From: Delphinapterus leucas
Lineage: Eukaryota; Chordata; Mammalia; Artiodactyla; Monodontidae
Assembly (NCBI RefSeq): GCF_002288925.2
Contig: NW_022098001.1
Span: forward strand, 16,003,181-16,067,180
Direction of reading: 5' to 3'
Length of the DNA: 64,000 nt
Shown here: piece after piece, positions 36,730 to 47,690 of the stretch
How the letters are laid out: every line of letters starts with the position of its first letter
Position numbering within the stretch: the stretch's first letter is position 1
Translations under genes and position numbers: made by a program
Notes under the pieces: model-generated
Database searches by the model: none
What the model saw: the letters and a program-made list of their open reading frames with translations, nothing else
Told to the model about the DNA's origin: nothing

Positions 36730-37135
36730 ACTGAGGGGGCAGAGTCTACTGACCCCGCTGCTGCCCTTGTGGATCTATAACCAGTGCTTGTCGCAGGCCA
36801 CATTCCCCCAGGCTGCTCCCAGTGGGGATAATGTGCAGGTAGCTGCAGGAAACAGGCAGAGTCCTCTGGAGGGCAACTTTGGCTCAGGACTCCACTGGCC
36901 TGGCCAAAACCTTCTTAGGTTGTGCTGCAGCCTAAGAGCCTTTCTTCCCAAGCCTCCTTGCTTCCCCCTCTCCTTCCCCAGGGCTCAGACTAACCTCATG
37001 GTCTGCAGGCTCTCCCTGCCGACTGACTCCTGCTTTCTCCCCTTTATCCTTCACACAATTTCCCTCAGTAAATCTCTTGTACATCAAATCCCACCTTGTC
37101 CTCTACTTCTCAGAGGACAGAACATTTGTTTAGTA
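36730..37135. other. GC-rich block, possible eroded LTR or dispersed repeat
   Basis: A 400-bp GC-rich, pyrimidine-rich stretch ends with 'CCTCAGTAAATCTCTTGTAC' and 'CTACTTCTCAGAGGACAGAA'. This arrangement resembles the polyadenylation end of some old dispersed elements. The frame at 36767-37228 is open for 153 codons but shows no domain and is rich in Pro, Ser and Leu, as expected from C/T-rich DNA. The identity is not established. Confidence 0.3.
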
Positions 37136-37594
37136 ATGCTTGCAAGCTCTTTTAACATATATGGTAGGAAATTGGGAAACGTTTTGTCTGAAAGAGCACT
37201 AACTGCTATTAGAAGATTACAATCATAATTACTGCTCTCCTCCAACCATACAGAATAAAATATCTACTATTTGCCTTACACTTTTGTATCCTATTTTTTA
37301 TTGATACGAGACATTTTTCACTAGAGGCAATTAGTAAGTGTTATAGACCAGCATTGACATCCATCAGACAAAAGAGAAATACCACTTTATGTCACATCAC
37401 AAGCTTTGACTCTATTGCTCATTTCAGGTTATGGACGGGTGGTACACATAGATGGCATGTTACAAAACCATGTACACTTGCCCAGTCTAAGGCACAGATT
37501 ATGCCTTGGACTGTATCATCTTGAAGAATACTGTAAATAGATACAGTTTATTCTCATTAAACACTGATTTACATTCCTCTAATGCTTTATACTG
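37136..37594. other. Single-copy DNA, no gene seen
   Basis: No recognised feature up to the L1-C target site. Confidence 0.45.
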
Positions 37595-37604
37595 TAGAAT
37601 TTTT
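37595..37604. repeat. Target-site duplication of L1-C, 3' side of the element
   Basis: TAGAATTTTT occurs here and at 43826-43835, flanking the whole minus-strand L1. Ten bases match perfectly, although the T-rich end makes it a little less specific. Confidence 0.65.
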
Positions 37605-38805
37605 CTTTTTTATTATTGAAATATAGTTGAATTACAGTATTATGTTAGTTTCAGGGGTACTACATAGTGATTTGACATTTGAATACATTATGAAATGATC
37701 ACCATGAGAAGTCTAGTAACCACCTGTCCCATACAAAGTTATTAAAATATTATTGGCCATATTTCTTAGGCTGTATATTACATCACCATGGCTTATTTAT
37801 TTATTTTTTTTATAACTGGAAGTTTGTACATCTTAATACTTTTCAGCTATTTTGTTCCCCCTCAACATCCTCCACTCTGGCAACCACCCATTTGTTCTCT
37901 GTGTCTATGAGTTTATTTTCATTTTGTTTTGTTAGTTTGCTTTATTTTTAGATTTGACATACAAATGAGATCATACCCTATTTATCTTACTCTGTCTGAC
38001 TTATTTCATGCAGCATAATATCTTCTAGATCCATCCAAGTTGTCACAGTTGGCAATATTTCATTTTATTAACCATGACTGAGTAATATTCCATTTTATAT
38101 ATATATATACCACTTCTTCTTTATCCATTCATCTACTGATGGACACTTAGGTTGCGTTCGTGTCTTGGCTATTGTAAATAATGCTGCAATGGACATTGTT
38201 GTGCATATATCTTTGCAAATTAATGTTTTTGTTTTCTTCAGATAAATATCTAGAAGCAAAATTATTGTATTGTATGGCAGTTCTATTTTTAATTTTTTGT
38301 GGAAACTTTATGCTGTTTTTCATAGCCACTACACCAATTTACATTCCCACCGACAGTGCACAAGTGTTCCCTTTTCTCGACATCCTCACTACATTTGTTA
38401 TTTGTTGTCTTTTTGATAATAGCCATTCGGACAGGTTTGAGGTGGTATCTCATTGTGGTTTTGATTTTCATTTCCCTGATGATTAGTGATTTGAAAATCT
38501 TATGGGTCTATTGTCCATCTGTATGTCTTTGGAAAAAATGTTTATTCAGGACCTCTGCCAATTTTTTAATGAGGTTTTTTGGGGTTTTTCTGAAGTTGAG
38601 TTGTATGAATTCTTTGTATATTTTAAATATTAAACCCTTATGACATATATCATTTGCAAATATCTTCTCCCATTCAGTAGGCTGCCTTTTTGTTTTGCTG
38701 ATAGCATTCTTTGCTGTGCAAAAGTTTTTAGTTAGATGTAGTTCCATTTGTTTATTTTTGCTTTTGTTTCCCTTGCCTAAGGAGACAGATCCAAAAAATT
38801 ATTGC

Positions 38806-39020
38806 AGGGGCTTCCCTGGTGGCGCAGTGGTTGAGAGTCCGCCTGCTGATGCAGGGGACACGGGTTCGTGTCCCTGTCCGGGAGGATCCCACATGCCGTG
38901 GAGTGGCTGGGCCCATGAGCCATGGCTGCTGAGCCTGTGTGTCCGGAGCCTGTGCTCTGCAACGGGAGAGGCCACAACAGTGAGAGGCCTGTGTACTGCA
39001 AAAACAAAAACAAAAACAAA
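38806..39020 (+). mobile_element. CHR-2 tRNA-Glu-type SINE inside L1-C
   Basis: It starts GGGGCTTCCCTGGTGGCGCA, with the A box at about 38818-38828 (TGGCGCAGTGG) and the B box at about 38863-38873 (GGTTCGTGTCC). The body contains CACATGCCGTGGAGTGGCTG and ends in an (AAAAAC)n tail. An approximate target repeat (AAAAAATTATTGC against AAAAAATATTGC) flanks it. This SINE family is what points to a cetacean. It makes no protein, and the frames over it are incidental. Confidence 0.92.
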
Positions 39021-40079
39021 AAAATATTGCTAAGGCTAATGTCAAAGAGCATACTGCTTATGTTTTCTTGTAGGAGTTTTAAGGTTTCAGGTCTTACATT
39101 TGAGTCTGTAATCCATTTTGAGTTTATTTTTGTATATGATGTGAGAAAATAGCCCAGTTTGACTCTTTTGCCTATAGTTGTCCAGTTTTCCCAACACCAT
39201 TTATTGAAGAGGCTGTCTTTTCTCAGTTGTTTATTCTTGCATCTTTGTCATAGATTAATTAACCATACAAACATGGGTTTACTGCTGAGCTCTCTATTCT
39301 CTTCCATTGATCTATGTGTACATTTTTTTGCAGAGGTACCATACTGTTTTGATTACTGTATCTTTGTAGTGTATTTTGAAACCAGGGAGGGTGATACCTC
39401 CAGCTTTGTTCTACTTTATCAAGAGTGTTTTATCTATTTGGAGCCTTTGCATTTCCATACAAATTTTAGAATTATTTTTTCTAGTTTGGTAGAGAATCTT
39501 TTGGTATTTTGATAGGAATTGCATTAACTGTGTTGATTGCCTTGAGTAGTATGGTCATTTTAACAATATTAATTATTTCAGTCCATGAGCACAGTATATT
39601 TTTCATTTGTTTGTGTTGGTTTCAATTTCTTTCATCAATGTCTTATAGTTTAGAGAGTACAAGTCTTTTACTTCTTTTGTTAGATTTACTTCTAGGTACT
39701 TTATTCTTTTGATGCAATTATACATGGGATTGTTTTCTTAATTTCTCCTACAAATAGTTACTCATTACTGTATAGAAACACAACAGATGTCTGTATGTTA
39801 ACATTGTATCCTGCAAATTTACTGAATTCACTTATAGTTTTTTGGTAGCATCTTTAGGATTTTCTATATGTAGTATCATGTCATCTACAAACAATGATAG
39901 TTTTACTTCTTCCTTTCCCATTTGGATTATTTTTACTTCTTTTCTTGTCTGACTGTTTTGGCTAGGACATCAAATGCTGTGTTGAATAAGAGTAGGAGAG
40001 TGTAAATTCTTGTCTTATTCCTGATCTTAGAGGAAATGCTTTCAGCTTTTCACTGTTGAGTATAATGTTAGCTGGGCTA

Positions 40080-40104
40080 ATATGATAAGCTGGGCTTATC
40101 ATAT
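40080..40104. repeat. Perfect 11-bp inverted repeat (hairpin) inside L1-C
   Basis: ATATGATAAGC at 40080-40090 and GCTTATCATAT at 40094-40104 are exact reverse complements around the three-base loop TGG. The extra sequence is not expected in an L1 ORF2 and looks like a local template-switch insertion. Confidence 0.85.
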
Positions 40105-41122
40105 GTGGTCTTTATTAGGTTCAAGTGTATTCCCTCTATACCCACTTTCTGTAGAGTTTTTATCATTAATGGATGTGAAATTTTTTCAAAAGATTTTTAT
40201 ACATCTATTAAGATGATGCTTTTTTTTAATTTTCAGTTTGATAATGTGCTGTATCACATTGATTGATTTGAGGATAATGAACCATCCTAGCATCCCTGGA
40301 ATAAACCTCAGTTGATAATGGTGTATAACCTCTTTAATGTATTGTTGAATTTGGTTTGCTAATATTTTGTTGAGGACTTTTGTATCTATGCCCATGAGAG
40401 ATAATTGGCCTGTAGTTTTCCTATACTGTGGTGTCCTAGCCTGGTTTTTGTATCAGGGTGATACTGGCCTCATTGAATGAATTCTGTAATGTTTCTTCCT
40501 CTTCAATTGTTCTGGAATAGTTTGAAAAGAATAAGTGTTAACTCTTCTTTAAATGTTTGCTAGAATTCACCTGTTCAGCTGTTTGTCTGGACTTTTGTTT
40601 GTTGTGAGTTTCAAAAATTACTGATGCATTTTTATTACTTGTAATCAGTCTGTTCAAATTTTTTAATTTCTTCCTGATTCAATCTTGGGAGAGGATATAT
40701 TTCTAGAAATTTATCCATTTCTTCTAGGTTGTCTACTTTATTGGTGTATTTTCTTTGTGTTCATGGTAATCGCTCTTTGTGTTTCTATGGTGTCTGTTAT
40801 AGCCTCTCTTTCACTTTTGACATTATTTATTTGTGCCCTCTCTCTTTTTGTTGACTCTGGTGAAAGGCTGACCATTTATTTTTACCTTTTAAAGAACAAG
40901 CCCTTAGTTTCATTGATCTTTTCTCTTTCTTTATTCTCTGTTTTATTACTTATGCTCTGATCTTTTTTTTTTTCTTTCTACTAACTTTGGGATTTCTTTT
41001 ATTTTCTGGTTCCTTTACGGACAAGGTTAGATTGTTAATGAGATTGCTTTGTTTTCTGAAGTAGGTTTGTATTGTTATAAACTTCCCTCTTAGACCTGTT
41101 TTTGCTGCATCTCATAGATTTT

Positions 41123-41328
41123 TTTCTTTTTTTTTGCGGTACATGGGCCCCTCACTGTTGTGGCCTCTCCTGTTGTGGAGCACAGGCTCTGGATGCGCAG
41201 GCTCAGCAGCCATGGCTCACGGGCCCAGCTGCTCCGTGGCATGTGGGATCTTCCCGGACCGGGGCACGAACTCATGTCCTCTCCATCAGCAGGCAGAGTC
41301 TCAACCACTGCACCACCAGGGAAGCCCA
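41123..41328 (-). mobile_element. CHR-2 SINE inside L1-C, with 17-bp TSD
   Basis: The minus-strand copy has its poly(A) tail read as T-run 41123-41135 and its head at 41307-41328 (reverse of GGGCTTCCCTGGTGGTGCAG). TGCATCTCATAGATTTT is repeated at 41106-41122 and 41329-41345, a perfect 17-base TSD within L1-C sequence. So it is younger than that L1. Confidence 0.95.
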
Positions 41329-42589
41329 TGCATCTCATAGATTTTGGATCATTGTATTTCTATTTTTCTTCAGGTATTTTGTGAATTCCTCTTTGATTTC
41401 TTCAGCAATCCATTGGTTGTTTAATAGCATATTGATTAGCCTTTCTGTATTTTTGTTTTCCTTGTAGCTCGTTTCTAATATCATACCTTTCTGTTTGGAA
41501 AAGGTGATTGAAATGATTTCAATTTCTTAAACTTATTGAGACTAGTTTTGTGGCCAAGCTTGTGATCTATCTTGGAGAATGTTCCATGTGCACTTGAAAA
41601 AAATGTGTAGTCTGTTGATTTTATATAAAATGTTCCATATATATACCTATGGATTCCCTCTGGGTTGATGTGTTACTTAAGGCCAGTGGTTCCTTGTACA
41701 TTTTCTGTCTAGATAATCTGTCCATTGATGTAAGTGGGTGTTAAATGCCCCTACTATTATTATATTACTGTCAATTTCTCCCTTATGTTTGCTAACATAT
41801 GCTGTATTTACTTAGGTGCTCCTTTGTTGAGTACATATATTTTTATAATTTTTATATCTTCTCGTTGGTTGATCCTTTTATCATTATATAATTTCCTTCT
41901 GTGTCTCTTGTTACAGTCCTCATTTTAAAACTTATTTTGTCTGATATAAGTATTGCTTCCCCAGCTTAGTTTTCATTTCCATTTGCATATAACACATTTT
42001 TCCATCCTCTAACTTTCAGTCTGTGCGTGTCTTTAGAACTGGAGTGAGTCTCTTGTTGGTAGCATATAGATGGAACTTGTTTTTGTATCCATTCAGCCAT
42101 TCTATGTTTTTTGATTGGAGTATTTAGTCCCTTTACATTTAATGTATGTATTGATAGGTATTTACTTAATGCCATTTTGTTGTTTTGGGCTTGTTTTTGT
42201 AGGTCTTTTCTATTCCTTTCTTCTTCTTTTGTTCTCTTCCCTTGTTTTTGGATAACTATCTTTAGTGTTATGTTTGCATTCTTTTCTCTTTTCGTGTGTG
42301 TGTATTTATATATATGATTATTTTAAGTTGGTGATTCTTAAGTTTAAATGCACTCTAACCACTCTACATTTTAATTCTCCCCCTCAAAGTTTAATATTTT
42401 GGATTTTTATATTTTACATATCCATTAACTACTTACTCTAGATGTAAATGATTTACTACTTTTGTCTTTTAATCTTCCTGTTAACTTTATAAGTATTTGA
42501 TCTACCTGTACTGTGTGTTTGCCTTTATCGGTGACATTTTTCCCTTCATCATTTTCATATTTCTAGTTGTGCATTTTTTCCCCACTTAG

Positions 42590-43480
42590 CTAAGTCTCTT
42601 CAATATTCCTTGTGAAGCCAGTTTAGTGGTGCTTTACTCTTACTTTTCCTTGACTGTAGAACTCTCTCTCCTTCAATTCTGAATGATAGCCTTCCTGGAT
42701 AGTATATTCTTGGTTGTAGGTTTTTTCTCCCATCATTTTGAATATATTATGCCATTCCTTTCTGGCCTGCAAAGTTTCTGCTGAAAAATCTACTCACAGT
42801 CTTATAATCTACTCATAGTTCCTTTTGTACATAACATAGCTAGTTGCTTGTCTCTTGCTGATTTTAAGATTGTCTCTTTATCTTTAAATTTTTGCCACTT
42901 TAATCATAATGTGCCTCAGTGTGGGCTTCTTTGGGTTCCTCTTGTTTAGGTCTCTCTATGCCCCTGGACCTGGATATCTATTTCCTTCTCCACTTCAGGA
43001 ATGCTATCTGGTATTATTTCTTCAAATAAATTCTCTGTCCCTTTCTCTCTCTCTCTTGTCCTTCTGGGATCCCCATAGCAATTTTAGTATGCTTGATGTC
43101 CCAGAAATCTCTTAAACTATCCTCATTTCTAAACATTAAAAAAAATTATTTTTCCATTCAACTTGGGTGAGTTCCACTACTCTGTCTTCCAGATCGCTTA
43201 TTCATTTTTCTATATCATTTAATTTACTGTTGATTCCTTCTAGTGTTTGCTTTTTTTAAATTTTGGTTATTGTATTCTTCAGCTGTTATATTTTCTAGCT
43301 CTTTGTTGAAATTCTCACTGTGTTAATCCAGTCTTCTCCTAAGTTTGGCAAACATCCTTGAATTCTTTATTGGGTATTTGTTAACTCCACTTAGTTTAGT
43401 TCTTTTCCTAAGGTTATTTCTTATTCCTTTATTTGGAATTTATTCCTCTGTCTCCTCATTTTCCCAAATTTTTTGTGTTA
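42590..43480 (-). pseudogene. L1-C ORF1 remnant (broken)
   Basis: Antisense to the window, 42660-42800 encodes the ORF1 C-terminal region (words such as S-A-E-T-L-Q-A-R-K-E-W-H in broken frames). The stretch toward 43450 corresponds to the coiled-coil and N-terminal parts. No frame stays open for more than a fraction of the normal length of roughly 300 codons. Boundaries are approximate. Confidence 0.7.
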
Positions 43481-43825
43481 ATATCTATATGTTTGGTAAG
43501 TTGTTTTCATTTTCTGAAATTGGAGAAGATATCCAATGGGACCCAGCAGTACACTCACCTCTAGTCACCAGAGCTATATGCTATGGGGTGACTTCTATGT
43601 GGGCTGCATGTGCACTTCTGTTTTTGTGGGGCCAATTACTATGGCTGCACTGGTAAGATGGGCTGGTCCCTGGCCTGGCTGGCTGCAAGGCTCTGCCTGA
43701 TGCAGTGGCTGTTGGCCAGTGGAGGGTGGGTCCATCTTCCTATGCAATTAGTGCTTTGGCCTGTGGGGGCTTGGGGCTTGTGTCAGCTTGCTATAGGGCA
43801 GGACCAGGTCCCCACCCTTATGCCA

Positions 43826-43835
43826 TAGAATTTTT
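43826..43835. repeat. Target-site duplication of L1-C, 5' side of the element
   Basis: TAGAATTTTT matches 37595-37604. Confidence 0.65.
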
Positions 43836-44655
43836 ATTGGGCAACAATTTTCTGATTATTCCTCCAGCTTTCACGCTTTTTTCATTTAAGCATGGTTTTC
43901 CAAAGAAATATTTATCTATTAAGTTAACGAAAGTGTTATATTTAAGAGCTGAGAGACTCCACATTCAACCTCTCTTCTCTCAGAGATTCCTTAGAATTCT
44001 ACCTTGTGGCTGAGAATCACCATTTAGATTATTTTAGTCTAAAATCTTTGGGATCACAAACTAAATTTATACCCCTACATGCTGTAAGAAGGTATTTACA
44101 GACCTTCGTCCATATGGCGTCTTTTTTCAACTGTGACAGAACTTTCTATGAATGACAGTAGAAATTACATATATGAAGTGGGTAAAAAATTAATCTCAGC
44201 TGCCATCAAAATTTTTCTTGGGAGAAAAATGTCTTTGTTTAGAAAAATACTTTGAGAAGTCTTTTACAGTAGCAGCTGAGACCCTCAAGTCATGAGCTTT
44301 GAAGATCAGTTTTAAAATGATAACTAAATTGTTCTGCTTAACGAATGTTTAGGATGTAGAGGGCCAGAGAAGAATGAGGAAGAAGGATTTGGTGAGAGAA
44401 GATGCAGTGAAAGTCAGGCAAGACAGTGAGGGACATATTTTTAAAAGCCAAAATGTATACCATACTCCATTAAAATTTCAATTATATATTATATTTATAT
44501 GGATCTCCTACTTTATGGAACAGCAGTTGTTACTACAGATGCTTAGAGGCTTTATCTAATTTATTTCTAATCCACATAACAATCCCATAATGTACACTAT
44601 ATTCCCACTTGGCTAATAAGGATAAGTAAGACCAGGGCTCCCCATTTACATATGC
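43836..44655. other. Single-copy DNA, no gene seen
   Basis: No repeat recognised. The part at 43990-44300 has a texture like unique conserved DNA but shows no specific motif. Confidence 0.45.
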
Positions 44656-44659
44656 ATTC

Positions 44660-44790
44660 TGTTAGACAAATACTTATTGATCACTTATTAATTGACACAT
44701 ACCATGTTAGATACTGAGGGTATAGTGGAGAACAAAGGAAGTTAAAGTTTCTTGTCTCAGGTAGTTTACATTTATCTGCTTTATGCTGGT
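44660..44790 (-). repeat. L2 LINE 3' fragment
   Basis: 'ACAAATACTTATTGATCACT', 'CATACCATGTTAGATACTGA', 'GGTATAGTGGAGAACAAAGG' and 'CTTGTCTCAGGTAGTTTACA' follow antisense L2. Confidence 0.65.
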
Positions 44791-45620
44791 GATGAAAGAT
44801 TCAATTCTAAGTTCGTAGTTTTTTTAAAGAAAATTCAGTACTGATAAGTCAACTCTTTAAACAAGGCTACTTTTTAAGAAGTTAACAATCTTGGCTTTTC
44901 TACTTCTTTATGTCTTATAATAGACCCAAGGTGGGTGGATAACCTACTACAACTGCACACCTTACCATGTGTTATTGATTACTTCAGGCACCTTTCATAG
45001 CTACTCACAGGACTTGGAACAGTGCTTTGAATTTAAAATGTCTTCTTCTGTGCTTGATGTGCCTAATTATGTCAGCACCAGCTGGAAGGAGATATTGACA
45101 AGAGAGTACAACACGGCTATGTTCCCTACATAATTCAAATTCAGTGGCAGGCTTCCACCTCCATCTCCCCTTCCACCTCCATCAGAATAAAGTGGCACGA
45201 GCCTTAGTGCTTCACATTTAAATGCACAGAAGAAAGGGCAGGAAAAGACATATTTTGCTATGCTTTTAATACTTCAGCATCAAAGGTCACTAATATCAAA
45301 ATTATCATCAATATTTAAATTATTTAATGGTCACAGGAAGTGCCTACTTTGTTAAGTTTCAAATGTTTTAACATTTATTAAATGTTTATTGATTTATACT
45401 TCTGCTGATAAATTTTCATCACTTTCCTTCCCCTTCCTGGGGTAAAGCAGTGAACTATTCCATCTGCTTTCATCATCTTCAGAGCATAATGACCTTATAA
45501 GTCTAAAAGTAATTTAAGTGGATATTGGATGGAAGCATTTAGCTTTTGTCATAAGCACATAAGTTAATGTATCTTTTACAGTACTTTAAAAGGTGGTTTT
45601 ATAGGCTTTGTTTGTTTTTC
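44791..45620. other. Single-copy DNA, no gene seen
   Basis: No exon or repeat family is recognised. A short CTCCATCTCC/CTTCCACCTCC local repeat lies at about 45158-45183. Confidence 0.45.
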
Positions 45621-45624
45621 ACTT

Positions 45625-45800
45625 GTGTAATTTAACACATATTTATTGAATGCCTACTATGTTCCTGATGATGAGGATATAAGATACAGGAGATGTAGTT
45701 TTTCTCTTCTAGAAGTTTATAAGCTAGTGAGGGACACTGACAAGCAGACAAATAAATTAGTTGAAAAGATAGACATTCACAGAATGCGTATGGGAGCACT
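45625..45800 (-). repeat. L2 LINE 3' fragment
   Basis: 'ACACATATTTATTGAATGCC', 'TACTATGTTCCTGATGATGA', 'TCTTCTAGAAGTTTATAAGC' and 'CACTGACAAGCAGACAAATA' match antisense L2. The 87-codon frame over it (45646-45909) comes from the repeat. Confidence 0.65.
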
Positions 45801-46399
45801 TAGGAGGACAACCTATTCTAATAGTGGGTTTTTTTGGCTATTTAAAAATAAAGTGTTTACATACACTCCATATAGGAAAACAAAAACATCAGCTATTCAA
45901 ATAGAATAATATCTAGAGAATAATTTTAAGCAAATGAACAAAAACTCAAACTGTTACTGTCCAAGGCAACTTATCAAATATATATTTTGTAATAGCTGAA
46001 AAAACTAATCATTTTTCTTATATATAAGTTAAACACAATGGATTTTTTAAAGAATTCTATATCCTTAAAGTTTTCTAATATGAGCAATGTAAATAAGGAT
46101 ATTATTTTAAAATAAGGCTATAATAATCACTGTAATATTGCTATATGAAATTAGCATCAAGTCCCCAATGCATTATATCCACACAAATGCTCAAAATATG
46201 AACTGTTTAGGGAAATATACTCATACATCCCCCCATAGATTAGGGATGGAAAACAAAAAATCTTGCTATAGAATGTAAAAGATTTGTCCAGTATTAAAAT
46301 CCTGTAAATGTAATTTTTTTCATTATTGAACATATGTACACTAATAAACTGCATTAATATGGTTCATATTTTAAGTCCCAAAGTTAACCATTATTTGTG
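45801..46399. other. Single-copy AT-rich DNA, no gene seen
   Basis: No recognised feature. Confidence 0.45.
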
Positions 46400-46970
46400 T
46401 TATTTTGATTCTTATATAGGTTCTTTTGTTTGCAAGAAACAGATTCATTCAGGTTACTTCATACACGGAATCTTACAAAAAATAAGGGAAACAGGAATCT
46501 TAGCCAATCTTCAAGGAAAGCCAGAAAAAAGCCGTTTTAAGCAAGAATAAGAAACACTGTGGCAACTGGAATGCAGCCTCTGTGCCAATGCAAGTTGTCT
46601 CATTGTTTTCCCAGCTGCCTGGGCCCCATCCCCCCCAGTCAGCATCCAGTTTCTGCCTTGTCTGAGTTCCTTCTGGTATGTTTTCACTTCCATTTCCACC
46701 ACCACCTCTTTACGTGTCTCCCAGTCCAATCCTACCCAGGAAGAAGATTGGCTATCAGTGTCCTTGTGAAGTAACACTCTCACTTCATGTCATCTCAAAA
46801 GCCCCTGGACACCCTGAAGTTAGATGTCCACTGTAATAAATCATTGTGGCCAAGATCGCAGGGTCTGTTGGTAGAGAACATGACCACCCATGACCAAGCT
46901 GCTGCCTGGAGTCCTCACTTCAGGCGACTTATTAAATTACTAATAGTTACTTCTAACACTTTTAGTGTGT
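46400..46970. other. GC-richer block, probably an unassigned ancient dispersed repeat
   Basis: It opens with 'TTGCAAGAAACAGATTCATT' and 'GGTTACTTCATACACGGAAT'. It carries a C/T-rich middle and a later 'TAATAAATCATTGTGGCCAA' motif. The order resembles an old mammalian interspersed repeat that I recall but cannot name. Frames on both strands (46511-46783 on -, 46559-46774 on +) are unlikely to be genes. Confidence 0.35.
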
Positions 46971-47420
46971 GACATAGCTTCTTTGTTGTATGCTGACATG
47001 AGCACTCTTTATGCAATAAAATAGTGGATTACTTTCCAGGAGCTTCAGTTTTCTCAGGAAACATGAGCAGCATGTAGACAAAATTGAAACCAGAAGCAAG
47101 TACATTATCTTTTGCATTAAACAACTTAAAAAAAAAATAGTAGTCAGTATCTGGCATTAAATAAAGTGGATGAAATAAAAATAGGATTTAAGTCTCTAGG
47201 GATTTACCAGATGAAGATTTATCAAAACAAAATGAAACAGTTGCCTCACTGAATTAACTAAAATAGGCGGTCAAGAACCATGAACTCAAATCAATGTGTT
47301 AGTTATTCAATATTTTCACTGTTACCTCTGTGTTTTGGTGTTATACACCTATCACTTAGAATAGACATGCTGCAAATGGGCAAAGTCATGTAAATTGTTA
47401 TAAATAATTTAAAATGTCAA
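46971..47420. other. Single-copy DNA, no gene seen
   Basis: No recognised feature. Confidence 0.45.
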
Positions 47421-47424
47421 TAAC

Positions 47425-47690
47425 CCATTTGCCAACATTTATTGACTGCTTATTATGTTATATACTCTGCTATTTTGATATATTAACTTATTTAACATCC
47501 TAGCCCAGTGAGTTAGCAAATATTAATTTGCCCTATTTTCAGGTGAGAAAACTATATTATAGAGAGGTTCAATCATTTGCTCAAGGTCAACTCAAAGCTA
47601 GTGAGTGTTGGGGCCAGGATTTTGTGACAGGCACACTGGGTCCAGAAGCCCATTTTCTACATCATCATTGTGTGAGCTCCTAAAGAGAAA
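47425..47690 (-). repeat. MIR SINE, nearly complete
   Basis: 'ATTAACTTATTTAACATCCT', 'CCTATTTTCAGGTGAGAAAA', 'ATAGAGAGGTTCAATCATTT', 'CAAGGTCAACTCAAAGCTAG' and 'GGGGCCAGGATTTTGTGA' give the MIR core in reverse orientation. Confidence 0.78.

Larger units (their letters stand above)
37960..42175 (-). pseudogene. L1-C ORF2 remnant (endonuclease/reverse transcriptase, broken)
   Basis: Reading leftward, the ATG at 42175 starts M-A-L-S-K-Y-L-S-I-H-T-L-N-V-K-G-L-N-T-P-I-K-K-H-R, the L1 endonuclease N-terminus, and includes QQETH with the catalytic Glu. The frame closes after 69 codons. Reverse-transcriptase fragments follow: the block at 40186-40395 ([15 protein letters not shown]...) is the family's '[13 protein letters not shown]' motif. 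The C-terminal cysteine-rich region is near 38330-38400 ([21 protein letters not shown]). Two SINEs and many indels break it. Confidence 0.88.
37605..43825 (-). mobile_element. L1-C: older near-full-length LINE-1 with two nested SINEs
   Basis: A 6.2-kb L1 lies on the minus strand. It has a 3' UTR at 37605-37960, an ORF2 remnant, an inter-ORF region, an ORF1 remnant and a GC-richer 5' end at about 43530-43825. Its 3' UTR ('GTACTACATAGTGATTTGAC') is a different, older type than that of L1-A and L1-B. CHR-2 SINEs inserted later at 38806-39020 (sense to the window) and 41123-41328 (antisense). Matching 10-base flanks support one full-length insertion. Confidence 0.88.

Noticed and set aside
36767..37228. 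A 153-codon open frame as a possible gene
   Set aside because: It has no domain and a composition explained by C/T-rich DNA. It has no splice context or homologous-looking motif.
38806..38880. A possible tRNA gene, because of good A and B boxes
   Set aside because: It is the tRNA-derived head of a CHR-2 SINE. The sequence does not fold as a full tRNA and continues into the SINE body and A-rich tail.
38695..39052. Several overlapping open frames of 76-112 codons on both strands
   Set aside because: They lie on a CHR-2 SINE. The same peptide-like strings recur at 41.1-41.3, 49.3, 54.3, 57.6 and 60.6 kb because the same repeat is translated each time.
45646..45909. An 87-codon open frame
   Set aside because: Most of it overlaps an L2 fragment, and the peptide has no recognisable domain.
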